Assembly (NCBI RefSeq): GCF_030027245.1
Contig: NZ_JASERT010000001.1
Location: 1,013,001 to 1,077,000 of the forward strand
Length of the DNA: 64,000 nt
Source: Asticcacaulis sp. EMRT-3
GTDB taxonomy: Bacteria; Pseudomonadota; Alphaproteobacteria; Caulobacterales; Caulobacteraceae
Reading direction: 5' to 3'
Positions 38,942-47,089 of the stretch are shown in pieces. Position numbers and translations under genes: made by a program. The number at the start of each line of letters is the position of its first letter. The first letter of the stretch is position 1. The notes beneath the pieces were generated by a model. The model was not told the origin of the DNA. It made no database searches and saw only the letters and a program-made list of their open reading frames with translations.

Positions 38942-39075
38942 ATCCTGCCCTTTCACAATTCTGCCAGCGAACAAACGAGCGCAAGTCACCGCTTTTGTAA
39001 AGGCGAAAGCCTAGAGCAACGAGCGTTTAATTTGACTTACAAATTGAATGCGAGATGCGAAAAAAATGTAAAATG

Positions 39076-39127
39076 TAGAGCGGTTTGCATGCCTTTGACC
39101 GATTCAATCAGAAGGCAAACCGCTCTA
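39076..39127. repeat. Long imperfect hairpin downstream of osmC
   Basis: Outer arms TAGAGCGGTTTGC (39076-39088) and GCAAACCGCTCTA (39115-39127) are perfect. Inner sequence GCCTTTGA…TCAGAAGGC continues the stem. It overlaps the end of the osmC gene and lies beyond the M61 gene, so it may be a bidirectional terminator or a dispersed palindromic repeat. Confidence 0.6.
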
Positions 39128-39535
39128 ATCTCCAGCCGTCGTGATGCGCGTTTCCTGCGACATCAGGGTGCGATGCACCGGGCATTTACCGGCCACTTCG
39201 ATCAGGGTGGCGCGCTGTTCGGCGGTCAGGTCGTCGCCGGTCAGATGTATGGCCTTGGTAAAAATATCGGCGCGACCTTCCTTGAGGTGTGTCATATCGA
39301 CGCTGACATGCTGAAGCGGCCAGCCCTGCTTTTGCGCATACCAGCGCACCGTCATGGCCGTGCAGGCGGCCAGTGCTGACAGCAGCAGGTCATAAGGCGC
39401 CGGCCCCAGCCCCCCGCCCCCGAAATCAACCGGCTCATCAGCCACCAGGCCATGACCGGACACATTGATGGCGGCGGCATAGACCGATTGGCCGGTTTCG
39501 CTAAGGTGCGCCTCGATCAGTTTTTCACTGGCCAT
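39125..39535 (-). CDS. OsmC-family peroxiredoxin-like protein
   Basis: The 136-residue protein shows the family pattern, including VDFGGGGLGPAPYDLLLSALAACTAMTVR with one Cys and a later CPVHRTL with the second. It probably reduces organic hydroperoxides. The stop lies 3 bp inside the hairpin described above. Confidence 0.9.
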   Translation of the reverse strand: MASEKLIEAHLSETGQSVYAAAINVSGHGLVADEPVDFGGGGLGPAPYDLLLSALAACTAMTVRWYAQKQGWPLQHVSVDMTHLKEGRADIFTKAIHLTGDDLTAEQRATLIEVAGKCPVHRTLMSQETRITTAGD

Positions 39536-39548
39536 GATATGTCAAATC

Positions 39549-40424
39549 CTATTCAGGCAGGGGGATAAATTCACGATCATCACCGGGCACGGTCGGGAAA
39601 CGGCCGGCCTGCCAGTCGGTTTTGGCCTGCTCGATACGCGCAGACCGCGACGACACGAAATTCCAGTAGATATGGCGTTCCGTCAGCGCTTCGCCGCCGA
39701 TGATGACGAAATGGCTGTCTTCCAGCGCGGTCAGCGTTACCGCTGCGCCCGGAGTCAGCACGGCCATCTGGTAGGTTTCCAGCCGCGTGCCGTTCAGATC
39801 AAGCGCCCCGTCACAGACATAGACGGCACGTTCCTGCGTTTCCACCGGCACATCGGCGTTGCGCCCACCCGTCAGACGGCCTTCGATATACAGGGTTTCG
39901 GCAAAGGTCTTGACCGGCGAGGTCAGACCATAGGCCGTGCCCATCATCACGCGCAAAGACACGCCATCCGACTGCACCTGCGGAATATCGGCCGCCGGAT
40001 AATGATGAAATTCCGCCGCCATCTCCTCATCGGCTTCGGGCAGGGCCAGCCATAATTGCAGGCCATCGAGACGGCGCGTCATCTGCTGGCGGGCCTCTTC
40101 CTCGCGTTCGGAATGGACGATACCGCTGCCCGCCACCATCAGATTGATGTCGCCCGGCGCGATCACCGAACAGGTGCCCAGCGAATCGCGGTGCAGGATG
40201 TGGCCGTCGAACAGATAGGTGACGGTGGCCAGATTGATATGCGGATGCGGCCTGACATTGATCCCCAGCCCCGGCGCAAATTCAGCGGGCCCCATGTGAT
40301 CGAAAAAGATCCACGGCCCCACCATGCGGTGGCGCGCAAACGGCAGAACGCGCCGCACCTCGAACCCGCCCAGATCCTTAGGTCTGCCGGGAATGATCAG
40401 CGCAATGGCGTCGGATGCGTCCAT
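39549..40424 (-). CDS. Pirin-family bicupin protein
   Basis: The 291-residue protein has the pirin metal motif HPHINLATVTYLFDG with HRDSLG and ExxxxVH-type HSEREE. The second cupin is less conserved. Some pirins are quercetinases or redox sensors; the substrate here is unknown. It is 13 bp upstream of osmC. Confidence 0.9.
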   Translation of the reverse strand: MDASDAIALIIPGRPKDLGGFEVRRVLPFARHRMVGPWIFFDHMGPAEFAPGLGINVRPHPHINLATVTYLFDGHILHRDSLGTCSVIAPGDINLMVAGSGIVHSEREEEARQQMTRRLDGLQLWLALPEADEEMAAEFHHYPAADIPQVQSDGVSLRVMMGTAYGLTSPVKTFAETLYIEGRLTGGRNADVPVETQERAVYVCDGALDLNGTRLETYQMAVLTPGAAVTLTALEDSHFVIIGGEALTERHIYWNFVSSRSARIEQAKTDWQAGRFPTVPGDDREFIPLPE

Positions 40425-40438
40425 GATATATCTCTCTA

Positions 40439-41194
40439 TTAACGGCGGCGATGGTGCTTGCGCACCGTCTTCTTGGTAGCGGGTTTCGCCGCAGGTGCCT
40501 GTACAGCCGCAGCGCTGGTCGCGGTGGCCGAAGCCGCCGCAGCGCTGGTCGCTTCACCCGCAACCGGCGCGGGCGTAGCGCTGCGTGGCGGCAACAGCTC
40601 TACCGTGGTCTGCATCGGCAGATCGATCCTGGCGATGCGGTCATGCAGCACCGCCTTGACCGTATAGGTGCCCGGCATGTCCTGCGGTTCGAACTGCATC
40701 AGCACCACGCGCTGATTATCATAAACCGCCCCGTCGCCCGGCCCTGCCTGACCGATCATGGCCAGCAGGCCCTTATAGTCGCTCTTGCCGTAAATCTTGC
40801 CGTCCGGGCCCAGAACCTCCACATCATAGGTCAGATTGGCCACGCCATTGTCATCGGCCTTGACGCCGGTGAAGACCAGCTTGATGGCGAGATCGGCCCC
40901 GGCCTCGGCGCGGCTGACCCGGTCGATCTGACGGTCGGCGTCGTCCCCCTTGCCGAAAACCGCCACCTCCTGCTGCGGGATCACGATCACCATCCCCGAC
41001 AGCGCGCCCTTGCGGTCAGGAAAGCCCTGCCCCGGATCATATTGCGTGGTGGTGGCCTGTGCGGAATCGGGCAACAGGATCGCCGGTTTTGCGACCGGCA
41101 GGGGCTGGGAGGTGACGGCGGCCAGCGCAATACCGGGAAGCGCGAGGCCCGGCAGCATCACCAAACCGAGTACCGCCCATAAACGAAGGGTCAT
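40439..41194 (-). CDS. Secreted protein of unknown function
   Basis: The 251-residue protein has a signal peptide (the LWAVLGLVMLPGLALPGIALA hydrophobic run) and a beta-rich domain (VIVIPQQEVAVFGKGDD, then VNLTYDVEVLGPDGKIYG-like strands). Its C-terminal tail is Ala/Ser/Thr-rich and ends KKTVRKHHRRR. The family is not recognised. The tail resembles the low-complexity ends of other exported proteins in this window. Confidence 0.7.
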   Translation of the reverse strand: MTLRLWAVLGLVMLPGLALPGIALAAVTSQPLPVAKPAILLPDSAQATTTQYDPGQGFPDRKGALSGMVIVIPQQEVAVFGKGDDADRQIDRVSRAEAGADLAIKLVFTGVKADDNGVANLTYDVEVLGPDGKIYGKSDYKGLLAMIGQAGPGDGAVYDNQRVVLMQFEPQDMPGTYTVKAVLHDRIARIDLPMQTTVELLPPRSATPAPVAGEATSAAAASATATSAAAVQAPAAKPATKKTVRKHHRRR

Positions 41195-41291
41195 TGTGAA
41201 ATCCTTTTGCCCGGCCAGAGCCGATATATGTCATGCGCACCGCCCGGCGACAAGAGCCGTCCGCCCCCGCCCTCTACATGCCGGTGATGGC

Positions 41292-41798
41292 TTAATTCGG
41301 GCCCATAAACGCTTTCAGCACCTGCCATTGCGCCTGTTTGCGCTCAAAGGACAAGGTATAGGCCGGGCTGCTCGACGGCAGGTCGATCAGGCTGAGGCCC
41401 GCCGCCGCGCCGATCTGTTTGCGACCGATCAACGCCGCCTTGCCGCCATTGAAGCCCACGGCGCGCAAACCGGGCAGGTTTTTGATCAGGTCAGCCAGCG
41501 CATTCGGCTCATGGTCGCGGATTTGCGCATCGAGACTGCCGGTGCGCGTGGCCGAACGCACCACGTCCCATAGCCCGATACCGCTGGCCAGCAGGGCCTC
41601 CAGCCGCTCAGCATAGGCCAGCCCCGCCAGATCGCATCCGCACAGCCCGCCCGCCAGCCGCCAGAACTGGTTCTGCGGATGGGCGTAATATTGCTGGCGC
41701 GCCAGCGACACTTCGCCGGGCAGGCTGCCCAGAATGAGCACCCACGTCGTGCTGGCCACCACAGGCGCGAACGAAGCCTTGCGCCCAATCTCCTCCAT
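41292..41798 (-). CDS. DNA-deoxyinosine (hypoxanthine/uracil) glycosylase
   Basis: The 168-residue protein has the family opening LILGSLPGEVSLARQQYYAHPQNQFW, here given in two parts: LILGSLPGEVSL and YYAHPQNQFW. It is a short member of the uracil-DNA glycosylase superfamily that removes deaminated bases. I start at ATG 41798 because GAGG lies 6 bp before it, rather than at 41810. Confidence 0.88.
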   Translation of the reverse strand: MEEIGRKASFAPVVASTTWVLILGSLPGEVSLARQQYYAHPQNQFWRLAGGLCGCDLAGLAYAERLEALLASGIGLWDVVRSATRTGSLDAQIRDHEPNALADLIKNLPGLRAVGFNGGKAALIGRKQIGAAAGLSLIDLPSSSPAYTLSFERKQAQWQVLKAFMGPN

Positions 41799-41891
41799 CA
41801 CTGTCCTCATCGGTTACCGGCAAAAAGCCTGTGTAACATTTTCGCAAATCGCGTTGCCTTTTAAAAACGAATAAGCTAACTGATCGGCAAC

Positions 41892-41983
41892 GGAGACGTG
41901 GCCGAGTGGCTGAAGGCAACGGTTTGCTAAATCGTCGTACCCTGTAAGGGGTACCCAGGGTTCGAATCCCTGCGTCTCCGCCA
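41892..41983 (+). tRNA. tRNA-Ser(GCT)
   Basis: The 92-nt gene folds with acceptor arms GGAGACG/CGTCTCC, a TGCTAA anticodon loop with GCT, a long variable arm (TACCC…GGGTA) and the T-loop GGTTCGAATCC. The CCA end is encoded. Serine class II shape is clear. Sequence to its right is IS-scarred. Confidence 0.97.
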
Positions 41984-42130
41984 TTTTTATCTGAAATATA
42001 ATTTAAAATCAGTTGGTTGTGTTTTTTCTTAGAGACTAACCCCACCATTAAATCTGTTAATGAGTTAGGGGGGCATTTCCCCATATTCTAGTTTGGACTA
42101 ACAAGGCATCGAATTTGTAGCCCATTTTAC
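41984..42130. other. AT-rich stretch downstream of tRNA-Ser
   Basis: Nothing recognisable is seen here. It is likely a boundary between core chromosome and the IS-rich region. Confidence 0.3.
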
Positions 42131-42304
42131 CGACTAAAACCTGTCCAGTTACGATTGGAGAACCCTCGTCTCCAAGCCGCGATCAATCGCTTCATCCGCG
42201 AATACAATGACGCCGAACCAAAGCCATTTATCTGGAAAGCCAACCCAGATGACATCATCGCTGCTCGAAACAGAGGGTTCCAAACGTTGGAATCAATCCA
42301 ATAG
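42131..42304 (+). pseudogene. C-terminal remnant of an IS630-family transposase
   Basis: An open frame of 57 residues up to the TAG at 42302 contains RLQAAINRFIREYN, PFIWKANPDDII and RNRGFQTLESI. These match the C-terminus of IS630 transposases. The catalytic region is missing. It is a left-over of an earlier insertion next to tRNA-Ser. Confidence 0.75.
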
Positions 42305-42528
42305 CGCAGGCCCTCCTCCGTGATTGGTAAGCTTGAAAGTCGGTAAGCTCGGCTTAGTATCTTCCAATCCTTCCTTGCCAAAAAAACTGCCTCTCCGTTT
42401 AATGTGTCCGGATGAGGCCACTGGAAATGAAAGTCTGCGGCGCAGCGACGGTGAGAGACCGTTAGGTGGATTGCTGCTGTAGGTCGTATTAGACGGTGAT
42501 TTAAAGCTATGAGGAGACTGTGAAAGCC
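42305..42528. other. Non-coding spacer between IS remnants
   Basis: Nothing recognisable lies between the IS630 remnant and the IS66 end. The stretch is probably decayed mobile-element DNA. Confidence 0.3.
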
Positions 42529-42558
42529 GTAAGCGGTGTTCTGCCCCCACGTTCCCTT
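42529..42558 (+). mobile_element. 30-bp IS66-family end
   Basis: GTAAGCGGTGTTCTG followed by CCCCCACGTTCCCTT is identical to the ends at 55622 and 57998. GTAAGCG-type termini are typical of IS66. The fragment is cut by the IS256 copy at 42559. Confidence 0.75.
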
Positions 42559-43634
42559 GATCGTGCCCCAGGGCGTGGTGTAATTGAGCGCTTGGCATCA
42601 ATGACTTCCGGACAGGTCCGGGTTTCGCTCAGTTTGCCACGGCTGGCATGCTGAGAAGTGGATCATCGCTGAGTTGTGCGATGGTTTCAAGGGTAATGTA
42701 GCGTCCGCGCTGAACCGCCCATTCGTCATTTTGTTCGAGCAGGATGGCGCCGACCAGTCTGGTGATGGCATCGTCGTTTGGGAAGATGCCCACGACATCG
42801 CAGCGACGCTTGATTTCGCCATTGAGCCGTTCAATGGGGTTGGTTGAGTGCAGCTTGATGCGGTGTTCCTTCGGGAAGGTCATATAGGCCAGGACATCGT
42901 GCTCAGTCTCGTCCATGATCGTGGCCAGCTTTGGCATTTTGGGCCTGAGCTGGTCGGCGACGTTTCGCCATTGGGTACTCGCCGTTTCCGCCGTCTCCTG
43001 GGCGAAGGCCGTGCCGATGAAGGCAGAGACGACGCGTCGCCCGCTCTTGCCGGCATGGGCGCAGACATTGCGCATGAAGTGAACACGGCAGCGCTGCCAG
43101 GTGGCGTTGAGAACCTTGGAGACGGCACCCTTGATCCCGATGTGGGCATCAGAGACCACAAGTTTGACACCACGCAGGCCCCGGCGTGTCAGGTTGCGCA
43201 GGAACTCTGCCCAGATCGGTTCGGCTTCCGAGGTGCCGACCTCCATGCCCAGCACTTCACGCCTGCCGTCGCTGTTGACGCCAACGCAGATGATGACGGC
43301 GACCGAGACGATACGGCCGCCCCGGCGCACCTTCAGATACGTAGCGTCAATCCAGATGTATGGCCATTCCCCTTCAATGGGGCGGTTCAGGAAAGCCTTC
43401 ACACGGTCATCGATCTCTTCGCACAGCCGACTGACCTGACTCTTGGAGATGCCGCTCATCCCCATCGCCTTGACCAGATCATCGACAGAGCGCGTCGAGA
43501 TACCCTGAACGTAAGCCTCCTGGATCACAGCCGTCAGTGCCTTCTCGGCCATGCGCCTGGGCTCCAGGAAACCCGGGAAGTAACTGCCTTTACGAAGCTT
43601 CGGGATCCGAAGCTCGACCGTGCCTGCGCGTGTT
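42559..43634 (-). mobile_element. IS256-family copy 1, truncated
   Basis: The left end (GATCGTGCCCCAGGGCG) matches the other two copies. The other end is missing because the element stops at the IS3 boundary. It lies in the same orientation as copy 2 at 50270, on the far side of the hfs genes. Confidence 0.9.
42629..43634 (-). pseudogene. IS256-family transposase lacking its first 65 residues
   Basis: From Thr66 ([14 protein letters not shown]) to the end the protein matches the intact copies, including the Asp-containing [11 protein letters not shown] and VVSDAHIG and the late [13 protein letters not shown]. The start and promoter were replaced by the adjoining IS3 copy. An in-frame fusion to IS3 sequence leaves an artificial 397-residue open frame that is unlikely to be functional. 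Confidence 0.9.
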
Positions 43635-43671
43635 TGGACTTGCCCGGAAAAAGTGGAGAGCGAACCGGGTT

Positions 43672-44541
43672 TTAGGCAGCCAGCTTGAGAGCGGTGCTCT
43701 CGAACTGGATGGGGCTCATATAGCCTAAGGCGGAATGCCTTCGGCGTGGGTTGTAGAAGCCGTCGATATATTGGGATATCTCGGCTTCTGCCTGCTGGCG
43801 GGATCTGTAGGCCGTCCGCCATATCAGCTCGGATTTGATGGTCTTGAACACCGTCTCGACCATCGCATTGTCATAACAGTTGCCCTTGCCCGACATGGAC
43901 AGGATAAAGCCTCGGCCCGTCAAGAGCTTTTGGTAGGCCTCGGAACAATATTGGCTGCCGCGGTCGGAGTGGTGAATAACGCCACGCGGCGGTCTGCGTA
44001 TGGCGATGGCGCGTTGCAGGGCATTGAGGGCAAGATCCTTCTTCAACCGGTCGCTGACCGACCAGCCGATAATCCGGCGGGAATAAAGATCGAGCACGAT
44101 CGCCAGGTAAAGCCAACCCTCCGCCGTCCAGATATAGCTGATATCGACACCCCATTTCTGGTCAGGCGCTGACGCCTCAAAGTCCTGATCCAGAATATTG
44201 GGCGCCACAGGCCCGCCATGATGGCTGTCGGTCGTTTTCTTATAACGCCTTGTCTGCAAGGCCTTCAAACCGTTGTCGCGCATCAGACGGGCAACGCGAT
44301 GGCGCCCGACCTCGACGCCGTCTTCCTGCAATTCGACCGTCATACGCGGGCTGCCATAGGTTTCATGCGACGTGGCGAACTGCGACCGGATATGCGCCAG
44401 AAGCACCAGGTCATCCTTCTGACGACGGCTGGGCGCACGGCCCTTCCAGGCGTAAAAGCCGCTCATGCTGACGCCGAACAGGGCGCAACTGCGGCGGACA
44501 GGAACGGTGGCCTTCTCCGCATCGATGACCCGAAATATCAT
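43672..44541 (-). CDS. IS3-family transposase OrfB (copy 1)
   Basis: The 289-residue catalytic part has the DDE integrase motifs: [10 protein letters not shown] (first Asp), [11 protein letters not shown] (second Asp) and the Glu in [15 protein letters not shown]. The family makes a fused OrfAB by frameshift and inserts a circular intermediate. The ATG overlaps the OrfA stop (ATGA). Confidence 0.95.
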   Translation of the reverse strand: MIFRVIDAEKATVPVRRSCALFGVSMSGFYAWKGRAPSRRQKDDLVLLAHIRSQFATSHETYGSPRMTVELQEDGVEVGRHRVARLMRDNGLKALQTRRYKKTTDSHHGGPVAPNILDQDFEASAPDQKWGVDISYIWTAEGWLYLAIVLDLYSRRIIGWSVSDRLKKDLALNALQRAIAIRRPPRGVIHHSDRGSQYCSEAYQKLLTGRGFILSMSGKGNCYDNAMVETVFKTIKSELIWRTAYRSRQQAEAEISQYIDGFYNPRRRHSALGYMSPIQFESTALKLAA

Positions 44542-44852
44542 TTCGTGGTCTCCCGCGCGAAGAAGGCGGCTGCTTTTTTTAGAAGGTCGCGCTCCTGGCG
44601 CAAAATCTCATTCTCTTTGCGAAGCCGCGCCAGCTCCTTGCTGACGTCTGAGTGCGGCCCCGACAAAAGATCGGCCTCCCGATGTTGCGTCAGCCAGCGC
44701 GTCAGCGTCGATTTTCCAATACCCAGATCTTCTGCAATTGCGGCAACAGATCGGCCACTCGTCTCAACAAGACGCACAGCCTCAGCACGGAACTCCGGCG
44801 TCACACCAGCATGGCGACCACGCCCGCCTAATGTCTTCTTCTCGTCCTTCAT
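44538..44852 (-). CDS. IS3-family OrfA (copy 1)
   Basis: The 104-residue protein has a helix-turn-helix (AIAEDLGIGKSTLTRWL) and a leucine-zipper coiled coil (ELARLRKENEILRQERDLL). A run of A's at its end (in AAAAAAAGCAGCC on the minus strand) is a likely -1 frameshift site for OrfAB. Confidence 0.94.
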   Translation of the reverse strand: MKDEKKTLGGRGRHAGVTPEFRAEAVRLVETSGRSVAAIAEDLGIGKSTLTRWLTQHREADLLSGPHSDVSKELARLRKENEILRQERDLLKKAAAFFARETTK

Positions 44853-44911
44853 GGATCAAACTCCTAGCAAATTTTAGAAGTTCGCTCTCCACTTTTTTCG
44901 GGCAAGTCCAG

Positions 44912-45088
44912 ATCGCCATTGGCAAGCCCGAAGGCCATGATGTTAGCCTGTATATGTCATGGCGGCTCACAACCCTTGTCAGGCTCACCCCAACGCACTC
45001 AGGCACCCATGCGGCGGTCTATTTCCCCCATATGGTATCGTTCAAAGAAAAGGGTTTGGTCGCAGGCTTGAAGGCTTGCCTAGGCTGA
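44912..45088 (+). pseudogene. C-terminal fragment of an unrecognised gene cut by IS3
   Basis: An open frame runs from the IS edge for 58 residues (IAIGKPEGHDVSLYMSWRL…, ending VAGLKACLG) to a TGA. It may be the end of a chromosomal gene whose start was removed with the IS3 rearrangement. I do not recognise it. Confidence 0.35.
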
Positions 45089-45474
45089 TTGTACCCTCAG
45101 GCATATATTCAGGCGTCCCTAGGCGTGGCAGATGGTCAACGCACGGGCACGGTGCTTGTGTAAGGAGCAGCTATTTCTATTTCGGTGACAGCATACCTAA
45201 TACCTAATAAGTTTGCCGCCGAAAAATATTTCTCCACCGTCTCCACCGCCTTCGCGTCTCCTCGACTGGCGAAGCTCATCCCTTCGCCGACGCCAAACCC
45301 CACAATGTAGGGGGGGGGGGAAGTCGCGGATCCGACACTTGATCATTCACAACCTATGCGCGATAAAATTATCACTCTCCCGCAACAAATTCATAAAAAT
45401 TCACTCGCGTTAACCTGAGCCTAAGCCATATGCCGTAAGGTTCCGGGCAGGACAGAAGCCCTCCCCCTCAGGTC
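45089..45474. promoter_or_regulatory. Region upstream of hfsE with a poly-G tract
   Basis: No gene is supported in this 386-bp stretch. It must contain the promoter for the hfs genes. A run of 11 G's lies at 45310-45320 and could vary in length. Confidence 0.4.
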
Positions 45475-46980
45475 ATGAACGTCGCCTTTAACGCCCCCGT
45501 CAACGCCGCCACGGCCCTCAGCAGCGATCCCGAAGATCGCCGCGGGCCGTTCCGGCCGGAAAAGCTCGTCTCGGCGCGGTTGCGGCGGTCGGGCGGCATG
45601 TCGGTGCGGCTTTTCCGCAGCCTCGACCTGATCGCCCTGCTTATTCTGACCCTCATCGCCGCCATGCCCGCCACCCACGGCCACTGGCTGCGCGCGCCTC
45701 TGGGTGATGTTTTGCCGTTCATCGCCGCCGCCGCCGCCCTGGCCACCGGCCTGAACATGTTCGGTCTCTATCGCTTCGGCCGCAACGAAAACCCCATTCA
45801 CCATCTGGCGAAACTGGCCTTCGCTCTGGCTATCGCCCTGATCGCCGGTCTGCTTTTCGCCCTGTTGCCGACCGGGCGCGCCGCTTTGATGAACGGACTG
45901 ACCAACTGGGCCGCCATGACTGCCGCCGGGTTCGCCGCCCTGCATCTTTTGTGGTGGAGCGCAGTCAGGCGCTGGCGCAAACAGGGCCGGCTGACGCCCA
46001 ATATCGTCATTGTCGGCGCCACGCGCCATGCCCGCAAGCTGATCGAAGCCGCCACCCTACAGCGCGACGTCAATATTCTCGGCATTTTCGACGACCGCAT
46101 GGCGCGCAATCCGCACAGCGTGGCCGGTGTGCCGGTGCTGGGCGATGTGCAGTCCCTGCTCGGCCACAAGATCACGCCCTTCGTCGATCAAATCGTGGTG
46201 GCCATCGACACCTCGGCCAAGGCGCGCCTGAAGGACATTGTTGAAAAACTGCGCAGCCTGCCCAATCAGGTGGCCCTGCTGGTCGATGTCGATAATGATT
46301 ATGAACGCAATGCCGCCCTGTCGCGTCTGTCCGATCTGCCGCTGGCGCGCATTTCCGGCATTTCCGAAGACGAACGCAAGGAGATGATCAAACGCGCCGA
46401 AGATCTGGTCGTCGGCACCCTGGCCCTGCTCATTTTCGCGCCCGTCATGCTGGCCGTGGCCATCGCCATCAAGCTCGACAGCCCCGGCCCGGTCTTCTTC
46501 CGCCAGCGCCGCCACGGCTTCAACAACGAAGCCATCCGCGTCTGGAAATTCCGCTCGATGCACACCCACCTGACCGACCATACCGCCCAGCAGCAGGTGA
46601 TGAAAGGCGATCCGCGCGTCACCCGTATCGGGCGCTTCATCCGCAAGACCTCGCTCGACGAACTGCCGCAGCTTTTCAATGTGCTGGCGGGCGAAATGTC
46701 GCTGGTGGGGCCGCGCCCTCACGCTATCGGCATGAAGACCGGCCCCGATGAAAGCGCGCGCCTCGTGGCCGAATATGCCTGGCGGCACCGCATGAAACCC
46801 GGCATGACCGGTTGGGCGCAGATCAATGGCTCGCGCGGCGCGATGGACCTGCCCGAAGACGTGCGCCGCCGCATCGCCTTCGATGTCGATTATATCGAAC
46901 GCCATTCCTTGTGGCTCGATCTGTGGATCATGGCCATGACCATCCCCTGCCTGCTCGGCGACGCGAAGACGGTGCGCTGA
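45475..46980 (+). CDS. hfsE: Polyprenyl-phosphate hexose-1-phosphate transferase (HfsE-like)
   Basis: The 501-residue protein has four N-terminal membrane segments, a nucleotide-binding-like middle (NIVIVGATRHARKL) and a C-terminal sugar-transferase domain. That domain shows VWKFRSMHTH, IRKTSLDELPQLFNVL, MSLVGPRPHA and MKPGMTGWAQING. It would attach the first sugar phosphate to undecaprenyl phosphate at the inner membrane. The name is based on the order of the next three genes, which is that of the Caulobacter holdfast cluster. A generic exopolysaccharide initiator is the alternative. Confidence 0.85.
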   Translation: MNVAFNAPVNAATALSSDPEDRRGPFRPEKLVSARLRRSGGMSVRLFRSLDLIALLILTLIAAMPATHGHWLRAPLGDVLPFIAAAAALATGLNMFGLYRFGRNENPIHHLAKLAFALAIALIAGLLFALLPTGRAALMNGLTNWAAMTAAGFAALHLLWWSAVRRWRKQGRLTPNIVIVGATRHARKLIEAATLQRDVNILGIFDDRMARNPHSVAGVPVLGDVQSLLGHKITPFVDQIVVAIDTSAKARLKDIVEKLRSLPNQVALLVDVDNDYERNAALSRLSDLPLARISGISEDERKEMIKRAEDLVVGTLALLIFAPVMLAVAIAIKLDSPGPVFFRQRRHGFNNEAIRVWKFRSMHTHLTDHTAQQQVMKGDPRVTRIGRFIRKTSLDELPQLFNVLAGEMSLVGPRPHAIGMKTGPDESARLVAEYAWRHRMKPGMTGWAQINGSRGAMDLPEDVRRRIAFDVDYIERHSLWLDLWIMAMTIPCLLGDAKTVR

Positions 46981-47089
46981 TGCTGGCCGCATCAACGCAT
47001 TCAGGCGTTCAGACGCCACGCAGGCTCGCCTCGCATAAGCTCGGGCGGGCATTCGCCCTTGCCTCGGCCTGCGGCCTCGGAGGGGTGTG
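46981..47089. other. Intergenic gap between hfsE and hfsF
   Basis: This 109-bp gap contains an imperfect GC-rich inverted repeat near 47050-47085 and no gene. Confidence 0.3.

Larger units (their letters stand above)
43635..44910 (-). mobile_element. IS3-family element, copy 1
   Basis: The 1276-bp element runs between the inverted repeats TGGACTTGCCCGGAAAAAGT and its complement (…TTTTTTCGGGCAAGTCCA). It is identical in layout to copy 2 at 56114. Left flank is the truncated IS256 and right flank is unrelated chromosomal sequence, so there is no matching target duplication. Confidence 0.93.

Noticed and set aside
41608..42084. Minus-strand open frame across tRNA-Ser
   Set aside because: It is antisense to the tRNA gene and to part of the glycosylase gene; such frames (with a GIRTLGTPYRVRRFSKPL-like segment) are a known artefact over tRNA-Ser.
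42629..43822. A 397-residue continuous frame as a real transposase
   Set aside because: Its first 63 residues come from the wrong frame of the IS3 copy; only the part from 43634 downwards is IS256 transposase.
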